Source: Apostichopus californicus
Lineage: Eukaryota; Echinodermata; Holothuroidea; Aspidochirotida; Stichopodidae
Length of the DNA: 45,225 bases
Assembly: GCA_020650975.1 (NCBI GenBank)
Contig: JAIPMN010000883.1
Span: forward strand, 1 to 45,225
Reading direction: 5' to 3'
A program made the translations under genes and the position numbers. This document shows, one piece after another, positions 10,613 through 23,097 of the stretch; position 1 is the stretch's first letter; every line of letters begins with the position of its first letter. Below the pieces are notes generated by a model. That model was not told the origin of the DNA and made no database searches. It saw nothing but the letters and a program-made list of their open reading frames with translations.

Positions 10613-13600
10613 GTGAGTAGAGAATTAGTAGTGTGAGGGGTTGGGGGGGGGGGGAAACAAGAGAAAAGTTGTATTTTGGGAGAAACACATTTTTTACATT
10701 TGTCTGCTATGTCAAATGTACAAAATTTACTATAGATTTCATGTTTTGTGTTGGTCTTGGTTATTTATGACAGAACTCAGAATCCTTTTGCACTACGTAC
10801 ATCACTAAAATTGACTGATAATTAAGAAATATACTGTCCTACTGTAGTTGTGGTTTATCAACTACTTATATACTTAATGTATAGAAGGAAGATAAAATCA
10901 TTAACTGTATATCGCTGATTGTTTAACAGTTATAAAAATGTCTCCATTAGTGTTATATGTAATATGATATGATATGGTTTTTGTTTCAATATAGATGCTC
11001 TCATCTGTATCATGTAGATCACTCAAAGAGCAGTAATGGACTACAGTAAGCTTTAAGAGACTCATTACAGTACAGATGTATGTGTGTTCCAAAATTACAT
11101 CTCACTCCCCACCATATACTGTACTGGTTAAAACGTTCTCCTAAACTGACAGATGGTTTTAATTAATACAGTACAAAATGGTGCCCTTCAGTCTTAACTC
11201 TTATCCAAAGTAGGCTAGAGGCTATAGGCTTGGTATGTGTGGGAGCTAGTCTCATAAATAGTAGTATAAGTGATGCTTGGCTTTAAAGTAGGCTAGGCTT
11301 GGTTTATGTGGGCTTGGTATATGTGGGAGCTAGCCATATAAATAGTACTATAGTGATGCTTGGCTTTAAAGCTGACATGATTTCCCAAGGTTTTAATGAA
11401 AATATCTTTGGTCGAGATGTTAATGCAACCAACTAATAATCCTAAAAAACAGTATAATGTCAGTTTCTGTGTATTTTAATGGTTAGTGAACTTACGTACA
11501 TGTGGATACAAGCAGCAAAGTTTTTACAACAGCATCTCCGCCTCATATTTATTATTCTTTAAAATTGTAATTTGCATTGGTCAAAATGTCATGGAAAAAG
11601 TCAAAAAAGGTTGATACTAGCCTACTGTACATTGGTAACTTGTAGTATTACATTTGTTTAACATCGTATTATGGTATATATAGTAAATATCGCATTTTCC
11701 CAAAGAATTCAAAGAGATTGAGAGATATAGTTTGGTTAGGGAGCCAACTCATTAGTTAACCGATAAACATTTTCCCCCCTGTTGTTCATTGTCTAGACAC
11801 ATTTAATGCTGATCGTTGAATGAATTTTTGTAGATTTGTGTTCACATGTACTGTGCAATAGTAATTTTTGTACGGAGAGGGGAGGAAAGGACAAAGTCCA
11901 TGTTGCTTCATATGTTCCGAGTAAAGGTGATTTATATCCCTATCATAGTTTAATATCGATGACTAATGATTGTAAACAATTTTTGGTCATCTGTGTGGGT
12001 TTCAAAAATGACAGTTTGTGTACTTACAGTGAAACTGCCCTTGGCTAGTGAACATGCATGCAAAAGATCCAGCAAACATTTTAAGTTAAACAAGGAAGAA
12101 TAGTTTGATTTTGATAAGTGTCTGAACATGGAATGTAAAGAAATTTTGTTCGTCCTTAATTTCAGTGGTGAAGAGGAAAGACAGTAATGAGTTTTGAGCA
12201 AGCCTGAATATTTCAGAAGTTTATTAGAATGGTTGTGGCAATAATTCTTGTTATGCTCTGTGGTGGTATAGAGGACAAACCTGGATTGTAGAAGGGGAGG
12301 GGGATGTGGAAGGGTGGGCAGGGATTCCCCTTTACCAGAAGGCATTTGATTACCAGCATTGCATACTCGGCTGAAAGTTGGTCTGTAATGGAATCTTTGT
12401 TAAGCACCTATTCTCATGGAATAGGCCCAGTATTTATGTTACTGTGGAAACCATTTAAGTATAAAATATATGTTATCTAAGCTATCAAGACAGAAAAACA
12501 AAATTTCAACCGGTGTAAGGAGGAGAAGATTGACTTTAACACACTATATATTTATAATGTTACTGTTGTCATGGTACTGTTTTGCCAACGGAACCACTGT
12601 TGCCATGGTAATGTATTGCCAACGGAAAAACTGTTGTCACGGACATTTAAGATTTTGCTGAAAACCGCAAACAACCACCACTCCATTTTGAGATGATAAA
12701 CTAAATAAAACTTAACCACTTGGTTTGGAAACTGTTTCCAAGCTGCATGGAGGATGAATTTAATTTTCTACAGTAAGATATACGTACGTTGTGTGAAAAA
12801 AGTAATCTGAATGTGTAATAATTAAATAGTATGCAATGTTTCCATGACATCAGATGAGATTTATAACCTTCCAAAATAAACAACATTGACAGAGAAAAGT
12901 ATATATTTGATGTCATTTTCCTTGAAACTATAGGTGGATTCCTAGATGCAGTTGAAGTATCGTTTTTCTGTCATTGCCATGGCCAGAGTTAAGAATTTGT
13001 GTATATTGTCTTGACAGCCAACCAAGTTGCACTTTACATGAACTTTTTAAAGGGTGTGAAGACTCGCGCAAAAAGAATCGTCTAATGCCGGTAATTTGAC
13101 CTAGTTTCGAATGAGGTGTAACAGAAGTGTTAAACACCTCCATCGATCCCAGAAAGTACACACACAGCTTGCTACCGTCTGTAATTAGACACTAGTGTAC
13201 AGTCAGTACATACAGCTCGGTCAATACCCACAGCACAGCATACAAACGATACAGCGATGGACACCTCAGGTCCAGCTAAAGATAACAATTAAGGTATCAC
13301 GTTTCATTACTGTCTGCATTTTGTAGCGACACGAACAAAACGTCACTTGCAAGCAACAGAAAGTTAACTTTTTCAGATGGCCGCACGCGGTTTGGGGTGA
13401 GTCTTCAATGCCTTTTAGAGAAGGGACTCTTGAAAGGGATAAAAAAATTGGCTTTTGACTGCAGTATTTGAGAGTAAATCCATGTATGCCCATATGATCT
13501 GATGTACCGTACACACACAGTAGTAGATTAAGGCTAAACTCAATACATAAACCTAACGGGACTACATTTTGTCTCTATTTCTGACAATAACAGATCTGTT

Positions 13601-13617
13601 TTTTTTTCTCCCCACAG
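10613..13617 (+). other. Intron 3 (3.0 kb)
   Basis: Contains the 62-bp direct duplication (11227-11371), a G-run (10637-10653) and a small two-copy repeat near 12563-12641 with TTGCCAACGGAA units. No coding exon, RNA gene or intact mobile element was recognised. Confidence 0.65.
11227..11371. repeat. Direct duplication of about 62 bp
   Basis: Segments 11227-11288 and 11311-11371 are near-identical (GGCTTGGTATGTGTGGGAGC ... TGATGCTTGGCTTTAAAG). They are separated by a short extra partial copy. It lies in intron 3. Confidence 0.75.
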
Positions 13618-13716
13618 AATGGTGTCAAGCTTATTGTTTCTACTCCTCATGTCTTAGAAAATGTCGCCCTCTCCATGATCAGTAAATCCCTGTCCTCAAG
13701 ATTATACACATTCGTT
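13618..13716 (+). CDS. FMNL: Formin exon 4: FH3 armadillo region
   Basis: A T-rich tract and CCCCACAG precede 99 nt ending GTT|GTAAGT. The product NGVKLIVSTPHVLENVALSM continues with a Ser/Lys-rich segment. It matches the FMNL region SGFSLVMNHPACVNEIALSL, including the His-Pro/Pro-His turn and the Ala-Leu-Ser helix end. Phase 0/0. Confidence 0.9.
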
Positions 13717-16526
13717 GTAAGTATGTTACTTTCATGTCTATTGTAGTTTTTTATCAAATGAGCTGTTCTGATGTTTTCAAAAGGTGAGGTAAATGTCCCC
13801 ATTTGAACTGGAGAGTTTTAACATTTGGGATGTACAGTAATTCCAGGCTTGGGGTTTAAATCCAGGCCCTACCAAAAGGAGGTGAATCTTGTGGTATTAA
13901 ACATGCGAGTTTGGTTATACAAGGCTGCGTACAGAAAATCCCTGCTTTCATGTAGAGCAGTGGTTCATGAATTGCAGCGTAAGTATTAAATTTTAACTTT
14001 TCACCCTCATACAAGCAGACTTGGTGTACTAATACAACAGCATGGGTAAGAACACAAATAGAATTCCCTTGGTATGAGTCCGGGTACAAAGCTCTCAGCC
14101 AGAGTGTGACTATGGAATTTTGCTTTAGTCCCTATATTCACTGTTTAAAATGCTGCTAGTACAAGCAGGAGGACAAATCCATATATGGTGTACATGTAAT
14201 TACGCTGGAACATATATACGTATAGACTCACTTCAAGTCTGCTCAGAACTGTATTTGACATCTGGCTAAGTTATCAACCGTAGATTCATCTATACCACGA
14301 TAAACCAGTAAAAACAGCTAAATATCAGCATTAATGGATTAACCTGCCTGTCTATATCATGATCACAACGAAGTTACAACCCTCACACCAGGAAAATTAT
14401 AAGACAGATTACTGTCAAGAAAGAGAAGACTCTTCCAGTTGGTTTCATCTAGTTTTGCATCGTTGGAGGAACAATCTCAAGATAGCTTCCTTTTGTATTA
14501 TTTCAACTGATAGATTCGAAAATGCATTCGTGTTGCCCTTTTTATCTATTTTAAGGTTAACTCCTTTCAAAATGTACACTTGATACAAACATAGAACTAC
14601 GTATAAACACGTATTTTCAAGGCAAGCAACCTGTGTTTCAAAAATTTCACCCTTCAAGGATAATATAAATATAGAAACCATGTATATATAAGTAAAACAC
14701 AATAATTTTCTAAGAATGCAATGATGCCAGTGAGAAAATTTGTAGGAATGCCATACTTTTGAATCAATATAAAGCTACGTCATCAGCAGAAGACTGACTG
14801 TAAAGAAATCAGGAAAATGTTGAAATACTTTACTGCGACACTGTTGGGGTTGTCTATGGAAAGAAAATGAGGTTGTAGTCATGGTTACACAAGATAGGTT
14901 GACCTCTGACCCTCAACTCCAGCAAAGGATCTGGGTCAACTTTAGCACTGTTGGGTGTTTGAGATGGTAGGGTGCAATTAGGTCTCTGAGATTCAGTGAC
15001 ATTTTGAGCCTCATGGGGTCATGATTTTACACATCAAATCTTTCTAACACACAGACTGCTGTGTGGTAGCTCTGCAATGCTTAAGAGCACAAATTTGTAA
15101 TTTAATTGAAAATGATAAAGTTATTGAAAATCACTTTATTTTGTTTTGGATCTGACCAGTAGTTCTATCCTTTTTGAATTAACTCTCTGATTTTAGTGAC
15201 AATTTGCTACAAATTGAGCTCGAGTGTGATGTAGGCTGTCAAATCTTCAGTGAACGTGAAGCAGTTGGTCAAACAGCAAATTATCAAGAAAGGTGGCGAT
15301 TGTGTCAAAATCTCTGATTTTGGTGACAATTTGCTACAATTTGAGCTCGAGTGTGATATATATAGGCTGTCAAATCTTCAGTGAAGGTATAGCAGTTGGT
15401 CAAACAGCAAATTATCAAGAAAGTTGGCGATTGTGTCAAAATTAGCTCTGAAGAAAGTTCAACGGTTCTGTAGGATGCTTAGCAACGCAAAATTGATGTT
15501 TTGTCTGCTTGAATAGATGGTGCAATTTTGGCTTTGTTGGTGAAGGTTATTGAGGCCAAAGTTCACTTTATTCCCAAAATGGGAAAGTTTTTTTAAATTT
15601 ATTATGTAGCTGGGGCAGTCTGTGATGTAAACATATGGCCATGTCAAAGTTAGGAAACTTCTATGAGGGGCTTATGAGAATCGAATTGTGGTGTTGAAGC
15701 ATTTTTTATCGGTGGGGGGGTGGTTGATTTCATCGAATGATTTGATGCGATTCTATTTATCAATGTAGTCCCATTAAACAATGTACTATGGAGTATGGAC
15801 TATTGGAGTTTTCATAACTTTCATTGTAAATGTAAAGTTGAAAGTCACAATTTTTTTAAATTTTGAAGTTTGCTGGAAAGCAAATAATTTAAAGTAATAC
15901 TTTGAAAAGGAGCCTGGTACAGAAATGTTGAGGTTTGAAGTAATTTATGTACATACTCGCTGATTAACTTCTTAATTTATTTTCTTAACAAATTCATGGA
16001 GGGTGTCATGGAGTAAAATTCAGTAGGCTCTATTAAGCCTTTATCACCAAACTAAAAAAAGAGATGCTTTCGGGATTCCAATGCGTCCTGGAAATTGGAA
16101 AAAGTAGGGAATAGTAAAAACCTTTTTTCTCGATATTGAATGTTCCTAAATTTTGAAGTTTAGTTTGGGAAAGTATTAAAAGGAAAATCCTGTTTTGAAC
16201 GCTCCTTCTTATATGGTAAGATTTCTGTGAGCAAGGTTTTTGGGAAATGTGAGATACAGTTAAGGGCAAAAATCAAACTGTGTTGATGAGTTACTGCTAC
16301 CCAACAGGTATCTATAGGGGAACCAGTGTGGTCGGGTAGGAGAGGAGCAACAAAGATTTTATGAGAGGTGCTTGGCTAGGATGTAATATAGCTTATATAC
16401 TGATTAGACATTGTCTTTGAAATATGATTTTACTTTTATTGTAGTATATCTGCCCTTCCATGGTGTTTGTTGCAAAAGGTTAAATAACCATTTTCTGTCG
16501 TTTTTTTCCCCGGCTCTTTATTTCAG
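13717..16526 (+). other. Intron 4 (2.8 kb)
   Basis: The main feature is a 127-bp tandem duplication (15184-15441). A G-run lies near 15713-15720. Nothing else was supported. Confidence 0.65.
15184..15441. repeat. 127-bp tandem duplication
   Basis: Copy 1 is 15184-15310 and copy 2 is 15311-15441, directly abutting. Both begin TCTCTGATTTT and end TGTGTCAAAA. They differ by a few substitutions and a TATA-like insertion in copy 2, which indicates a fairly recent duplication. Confidence 0.88.
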
Positions 16527-16673
16527 ATCCTTATAAGAGCCTGTGATAGTATCAGTGGCAACAAGAGAATTTTAGAAGTCCTATCTTACGTTAAACAACA
16601 AATCAGAGAGAAAGTCCGTTTTCATGCTATAACACAGATGATTCTCAAGGAGAGCCATAGAGTTGAGCTAACT
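16527..16673 (+). CDS. FMNL: Formin exon 5: FH3 armadillo region
   Basis: The exon lies between TTTATTTCAG and ACT|GTGAGT. It encodes ILIRACDSISGNKRILEVLS, then a segment with REKVRFHAITQMIL. This corresponds to FMNL LELLAAVCLVRGGHDIILAAF ... GEQHRFEKLMEYF, with the shared Arg-Phe followed by a helix. Phase 0/0. Confidence 0.9.
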
Positions 16674-18357
16674 GTGAGTATCTCCATGAGGAGCAATCTT
16701 GAAGGGTCTTTCCCCTGTTTTGTTTACATGGAGTTTGTTTGTATGTATGTATGTCTGTGTGTTTGTTTGTTTGTTAGTCTTTGTAGAAGACAAAATTTAA
16801 GGACAAAGTTACTACTGATTAGATATTTTGACTGATGTGTAATGGTGGTTATAACTGTGATGCCATTTTATTATTTCAAGGAGCGGCCATCTTGTTTTGG
16901 TCCAGACTAAAGGCCAGATTTGTTTCTCTTTTTTTTTGTTGAGTTATTTAAATATTTTTACACCTCCTTGGTTTGATCGGGGAATCTAGGCTTTGAATTA
17001 TTTTCTTAAGTCGTTTGGTTTGGGTAATTTGCCTGCTAATCTATGCAACTGTCTAGGACAGGGAGAAGAAAAAAAATACTAATATTGCAAAATTCATTTT
17101 GTTTGAAATCAGACCCAATCTGGAAACCATTTCTATAAAAACTGTCTGTTGCTGTTGCCTTTTGTATAGAACTGTGGGAATTGTTTAGACCCCACAACCA
17201 GGATTCAATGACTGGAACTAAAGCATTATGAGATACCAGCCAGGTCTTTCAAGTACCAATGTTTGTGCAACGCTGTATAAAATCTTTGCATTGTGTTCAT
17301 ATCCCGTCGTTAGGGTTTGCACATAAAAGCAAAAAAATTAGCTTGTCATGCCCTTTTTCAATTTTTTTTATTATAAGTTTCTGATTCTCATCAAAAGTCG
17401 CACAAAAGCCAACTGTGCATGACAAGAATACTGTAACTGGTAAATCAAAGAAAAATCTCAAAGTTGAACCATATAAATGATATTCATACTTTTTTTGAAA
17501 GGTTCTTTTCCATTGTCTCACTTTGTGATAACTTAGGTACCCTCACTAAATATTGGGAAAATTTCTCAAACATGCGTCACTGTTGTGAAACCTGAAAACA
17601 AATGTATGGATTTTTGTGAGAAACCCCGTACATTGAGAGAGAGAGAGTGGGAAGTACGGCAGTACTGGTAGTTACGGTAACCGTAGTCATTAGTTGAGGA
17701 CAATGACAACCTCTGCCCAGAGAGCTATATGTAAAGTAGGCTAGGTCTGGGCACATAGACATGTGCTATGCAAGTCTTGTAGAACATTGCCAAATGTTGA
17801 TGTTTTGAAAAGTAAAACCCACTTTCTTGAATCTTGATGTGACAGTTTTGTACATTAAATGCATCAAAACTTTTGAGTTCATGAATTCGATTGACGCTCT
17901 GACTCATGGTTTAATACTACCCACATCCAACATAGAGTGACTGTAGAACCTCAAAAAGTTACAAATTTTATCTTTCATCTGGAAATTTTGTTCAATAAGT
18001 CTATTATCGTTTTGATTCCTTGCCAGAGGCAAAAGGAATCTATGTGATGATGATGGTGTGTCGTGTCTGTGTGTGTCTAATAGATACTATCTATGTATGT
18101 ATGTGACACTTGCTTGTAAACACAGACTTAACTCAAAAAGTTAATGGTGGATTAACTTCAGGTATGTTGATCCTCCTGATTGAGTACAAGTAGCCTAGAT
18201 TGTTTTCTGTGAAGTTCACTGGTCATTTGGGTGCAACAGAGGTCAGAGTCTGAAAATTTTGTGAACATGATAACTCAAAAAGTACATGTTTGTTGAACGT
18301 CATACATGGTATACAGATTCAGCTTGTTGAGTAAAAGAACCCTATTAAACTTGGTGA

Positions 18358-18370
18358 AGGTCAAAGGTCA
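18358..18370 (+). promoter_or_regulatory. Perfect DR1 nuclear-receptor-type site in repeat
   Basis: AGGTCAAAGGTCA is two AGGTCA half-sites separated by one base, the consensus for RXR/HNF4-type nuclear receptors. It sits in the repeated module of the TIR-ended element. Only the sequence match is seen; activity is unknown. Confidence 0.35.
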
Positions 18371-18506
18371 TTTGCAGTCAACATTTCTGTGAAAGTCTGA
18401 AAATCTTATAGACACGATATAAATAAAGTAGTACAACTTTCTTGAACTTCATACTTATTACGTAGATCCAGTCTGGTGAGTGCGAGAATCCTATCGAAAT
18501 TGGTAG

Positions 18507-18519
18507 AGGTCAAAGGTCA
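18507..18519 (+). promoter_or_regulatory. Second perfect DR1 site in repeat
   Basis: An identical AGGTCAAAGGTCA in the next module copy, about 149 bp downstream. A further AGGTCA-type pair with 3-bp spacing is at 18791-18805. Conservation between module copies may simply reflect shared repeat origin. Confidence 0.35.
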
Positions 18520-19525
18520 CAGGAGGTCAACAGGCATCACTGCCTGAAAACCTTTTACACATGATAACTCCAAAATTAAAGCTACAATTATTCTGTGAAT
18601 TCTCCAATGCTATGATTTTCTTTTGATGAACATAATTTGGTCAAATTCAGCTCAGTTTAGTTCTGTGAAGGGGCTCTATACTGTAGGTCTTCAATGAACA
18701 TACCTGGCATCCAGGTAATGAAATCTGCTTCAGAGTTCATACTCTTACTTTAAACATGCACTTAAACCTCCTATCAGTTGTCTCCCTCTGAGGTCAAGGG
18801 GGTCAACAGGTTATCTCATGAAATATTTCACAAAAATTGTTTAAACAATGTCATGTAACGCTCAACAAAGTTAAAGGGGTTTGCTAACTGAAAACTTGGT
18901 ATGATGTCTCTATATTTCACATAGGAAGACTTGTTTCTTTCTGGATATTGAAACACTTTGGTTTAACATTCTATAACTGTAAAGTCCTTAGTAGTGAATG
19001 ACATGGTTGATACCCACAAGGGATTTCTACAAATCTTATCTTGGTTAGATCTCACTTAATTCTGGGACACATTTAACTTACTTGCTCTACATTAGTCAGA
19101 TAGTTATTTTGAATTTTGAGCAAATTGTATGGCAAGGAATCACAAACACAACTGGCTTTCTGGTTAAGCTTTAGCAATGAAATCTCCTCTCCATGAGAGA
19201 AAGTATAAAAGACTTTAATGAATGAAGCATAGCATATGAAAAATGAAGCACTTGTGGCTCATTTAGTCTTGATTTACAATTTTTATTTTTCATTGTTTTT
19301 TCCATGTAGTCTTGATACAACTATTCAGCCTTGTTTCTGAAGGAGCATTAACTCTATGATATCTCCCAAATGGAATCATTTCTGTCTTAGCTGTTTAGGG
19401 AAGTTTTTCATGACATTTTTATATCTATGAAGCAGATGGAAAATGATGGTAGGGTGAGTGTCTTCTATAATACTCTTCTCACAATTTTTAAACAACGTGT
19501 TATTTGACTTTTGTTCCATTCAAAG

Positions 19526-19642
19526 GCTCTCTGTCTTAGATTCTTGAATACCATTCTTGCCACTACATCCGACCTTAATCAACGAGTTTACCTCCAGTAT
19601 GAGCTGGAACTAGCAGAGTTCTCTACAAGTAAAGTAGAAATG
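19526..19642 (+). CDS. FMNL: Formin exon 6: end of FH3, RVYLQYE motif
   Basis: The acceptor CATTCAAAG and donor ATG|GTGAGT enclose 39 codons. LRFLNTILATTSDLNQRVYL QYELEL matches the FMNL FINIVVHSVEDMNFRVFL QYEFTHLGL region. This is a strongly diagnostic formin FH3 motif. Phase 0/0. Confidence 0.92.
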
Positions 19643-22060
19643 GTGAGTTTGTTGACAGTTAAAGTATTTCTTCATCTTTTTAATCTGGAGTTTGAATGGT
19701 TTTTATGTGAACAACACTGGTAATTGTGGTCATACAAGTACAGTTTTGGTTTTATGTGCTCTTATCAGCTGAAATATGTCATCGTTGTTTGCAGACTTGC
19801 ATGTTATGATACTTTGATCAGTTGCATGTATACTTTATGCAATATTGGTATGGTTATTGTTGTTAGTATAGAGCCTACACACTGTTAGTTTATTGCTTTA
19901 TGTACCCTATAAAGTGTTAATAACTTACAGAATTCTGTTACTATGGTGATGAAAGTTTTTCACGACTGTCATCTTTTGTTGCTAGGTGTGAAGTATTTCA
20001 AACTTTGTTACTGTGTTTGAACTTGTGTGGGTAGAATTGAAAGAAGATAATGTAGAAAGGTATTTTAATGATCCACCTTTGGCTTCATGTTGGCATTTGT
20101 ATGGAATGCAAAGGAAGTTGATTAAAGAAAGATTTACAAAGTTTAGAATTCCACTCTACTGTGTCAGATTCTTCTTTGCAGCTAAATGTGGAATATTCTT
20201 ATTGTTAAGTAGCAACAGGCAAACAGAAAATATGTATATATAAATGTATATAAATATGCATATATAACTGTCAATTGAACAAACAATGGTTTCTTATTTT
20301 TTCCTATCAAAGTCTGTGATAGGTTCCATTTTCTTCAAGTTAATTTTTTTTTGCAATTTGTAAGAAGTGACATCTTCCAAGTAAAATTTCCTGAATGCTA
20401 CTGAGTAGTTGATAACAAATGAAAATGTCCTTTAAATCTACTGCATCATTGGTTATGGTTAAACTGTGTTGCAGATTTGTCCATCCAGAACACTGCTTTA
20501 ATAGATATAACGGAATAACCTGCAACACAGTTTAACCATGACCATAGTGGTCTGTCCTTTAAATCTATTAAAGCAGTGTTCAGGATGGACAAACCTGCAA
20601 CACAATTTAACCATGACCATAGTGATCTGTCCAATAAATCTATTAAAGCAGTGTTCATGATGGACAAACCTGCAGCACAGTTTAACCATGACCTCAGTGG
20701 TCTGTCCTTTAAATCTATTAAAGCAGTGTTCAGGATGGACAAACCTGCAACACAGTTTAACCATGACCATAGTGGTCTGTCCTTTAAATCTATTAAAGCA
20801 GTGTTCAGGATGGACAAACCTGCAACACAGTTTAACCATGACCATAGTGATATGTCCTTTAAATCTATTAAAGCAGTGTTCAGGATGGACAAACCTGCAA
20901 CACAGTTTAACTATGACCATAGTGATATGTCCTTTAAATATATTAAAGCAGTGTTCAGGATGGACAAACCTGCAACACAGTTTAACCATAACCAAAGTGA
21001 TATGTCCTCTAAATCTATGAAAGCATTGATCAGGATGGACAAACCTGCAACACAGTTTTACCATGACCATAGTAATCTGTCCTTTAAATCTATTAAAGCA
21101 GTGTTCAGGATGGACAAACCTGCAACACAGTTTAACCATGACCGTAGTGATATGTCCTTTAAATCTATTAAAGCAGTGTTCAGGATGGACAAACCTGCAA
21201 CACAGTTTAACAATAACCATAGTGGTCTTTGATAGATACAGTATCAAGAATGTCAAGTTCACATAGTATTTTGTGCATTGGGCAAATTGAGCTACATATG
21301 CTTTACCTACAGGTACCAATATGTAAAGAAAGCTTAATTTAAGCATAGCTTAAGTAGTGTACTATCAAGGTAGTACTACATCCATAGATTACACCCTTCA
21401 AAGCTTCGATATGGTTCAGTGCCTTTTAATTTGCACCTTGAGAACAAAGTGGGTCAAAGTGAACAGCAACTAGTTTGACTGGGTTATCCATAAGGATCTA
21501 TGTTTGGCAATAAAAAGAAATAACTCACACAGTATTAATTGCTGTTACTGTGATTAATTAGTTTGTCTCTGCAGTAACCCAAAGGTAGATTTTTTTATTT
21601 ACTGTTTTAATTATTTACAATTATTAGTTATTTATTTATTTATTTTTCATGAAAAGTATTGCTCTTATTATGTTGTACGATTCAAAGGGCTGCGTAAATG
21701 GTGTTATGAAAGCCTTCTTGATTGGCTACAGAAAATTTGCCCGCAGGTCGCATTTTGCTCAACTGTGATTTAGACCCAAAGGACTGATTTTTTTTCACGA
21801 TCAAATATTGCCAATGTTGGTCAACCTCTGTAGATAGATAACAATTTACTGGACAACCCATAACATCACCCATGAACTTATAGTTATTAACGGTTAGACA
21901 AAATCAGCTTTGCCTTTTATCGGTAATTGTAATTACGAGCTCCTTGATCTTTCATATCATGTTTGTACATCAATAATGTTGTTAAATGTCGAAACACAGA
22001 AGGAATCTCTATCTCTATTGAAAAGGTAATGTTACTTCTATTTTCCTTCTCTTACTTTAG
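19643..22060 (+). other. Intron 6 (2.4 kb)
   Basis: Dominated by the 75-bp minisatellite. A T/A-rich TTTA repeat lies at about 21590-21650. No other coding exon was supported. Confidence 0.65.
20424..21232. repeat. 75-bp minisatellite with an inverted unit at its left edge
   Basis: About 9.5 direct units of 75 bp run from about 20517 to 21232 (core GCAGTGTTCAGGATGGACAA). At 20451-20506 there is one unit in reverse orientation, preceded by a forward scrap (20424-20440). Because 75 is divisible by three, stop-free frames persist on both strands (up to 282 codons). Those frames have no splice link, no domain and no codon bias evidence. It lies in intron 6. Confidence 0.95.
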
Positions 22061-22192
22061 AATTATGGCAGCGAGATTCCAAGATCCGTGAGACAAGAAT
22101 TAGATTTCTGGCACAGCCATTACTTGAGCATACAAAGTCTTCAGGAAGCTTTATCAGCCCACAAATCAAGAAATGAACTTCTCAGGCAAGAG
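22061..22192 (+). CDS. FMNL: Formin exon 7: dimerisation / start of coiled coil
   Basis: The acceptor TTACTTTAG and donor GAG|GTTAGT bound 44 codons beginning NYGSEIPRSVRQELDFWHSH. A Leu/Glu/Gln-rich helical stretch ending RNELLRQE follows. It occupies the place of the FMNL dimerisation helix before the coiled coil. Sequence conservation is lower here. The call rests on phase, splice sites and position. Confidence 0.8.
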
Positions 22193-23070
22193 GTTAGTAT
22201 TTGCATCAATGGGAGGAAGGTTAGGAGGTGGGTGGGAGGGAGGGAGAGTGGGGAGGGGGGGATTGAGGTGACACAGAATACAGTCCTCTATATAAACAAG
22301 TCATCATAGTTCTACATATGGCATTTGTAACAATATTCAATCAGTCTCTTTTCTCAGCCTTCACTGCCAAAAAAGAATTTTTGCAATGATAGTGGTCTGC
22401 ATTTTTGTTGAAAATATGCGCTTGAATTTATCTGACGTATACCAGAGCTTTGTATGAATATTAGTAAGTTTGAAATATTCCTTTATAGCGACGATGATTT
22501 TTAAGGTCATCGGAATGCTTCAGTTTGATTAAGTACGAATTACACTTTTTGAGAACATTTCTGTACTGTTCTAATTCCTAATTTTTTGGAATGGTCATCG
22601 TTGCCAGGTATCAAAAAGGACTGACAACCAAATTCTGTCTCAAATATACCAGATCTGGTACGAAATGGCAATTGCAAAATATTTTTCCATTGAAATATTC
22701 ATTTTACTCCAGCCTTATTAAGGTGATATTTCGGATGGTGTTTCACAACTGCCCGTCTTTATATCGAATCAGTGATGAAATATTGGATACAATTTACCAC
22801 CATAATTTAATGTTGAGTAGTCATAAATTTAACACCAAACAGAATTTAAAAAGTACATGCATATGTTAATTCTTTATATGAAGAGTCCACATCATCTGAG
22901 TTTTCACTTTCAAACCTACACTCAAATGACATGTACATCAACCTTCTGTCTGTCAACTGTTAAATGCAAAATAGTCTGAACCAAGTAAATATATTGCTTT
23001 ATAAACCAACATGTTTTTCTTTCTTTCTTTCTCAATAAACTATAAGTTATATTTTTCTCACTCTTTGTAG

Positions 23071-23097
23071 GTTGACAGGCAACAAGACAAACTGTGG
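23071..23097 (+). CDS. FMNL: Formin exon 8: 27-nt microexon, coiled coil
   Basis: TCTTTGTAG|GTTGAC ... CTGTGG|GTAAGT encodes VDRQQDKLW. Nine codons, phase 0/0, so inclusion or skipping would keep the frame. The splice signals are good and the residues continue the charged helix of exon 7. Confidence 0.7.

Larger units (their letters stand above)
18014..19141. mobile_element. Non-autonomous DNA transposon-like element with 12-bp TIRs
   Basis: GATTCCTTGCCA (18014-18025) and TGGCAAGGAATC (19130-19141) are exact inverse complements, enclosing 1128 bp without an ORF. The left end also forms a near-palindrome up to 18040. The interior repeats a diverged module of about 120-150 bp containing 'ATAACTCAAAAAGTACA'-like, 'CTTCATAC' and 'GAGGTCAAAGGTCA'-like segments. 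No clear target duplication was seen (flanks TTTT and ACAA). The family is not identified. Confidence 0.55.
16674..19525 (+). other. Intron 5 (2.9 kb)
   Basis: Starts with a GTAT/GTTT short tandem repeat (about 16740-16776). Most of its second half is the inverted-repeat-ended element at 18014-19141. No other exon was supported. Confidence 0.65.

Noticed and set aside
20446..21346. Long open frames on both strands (148-282 codons) in intron 6
   Set aside because: They are produced by the 75-bp repeat, whose period is divisible by three. There is no domain, no splice link and they coexist on both strands.
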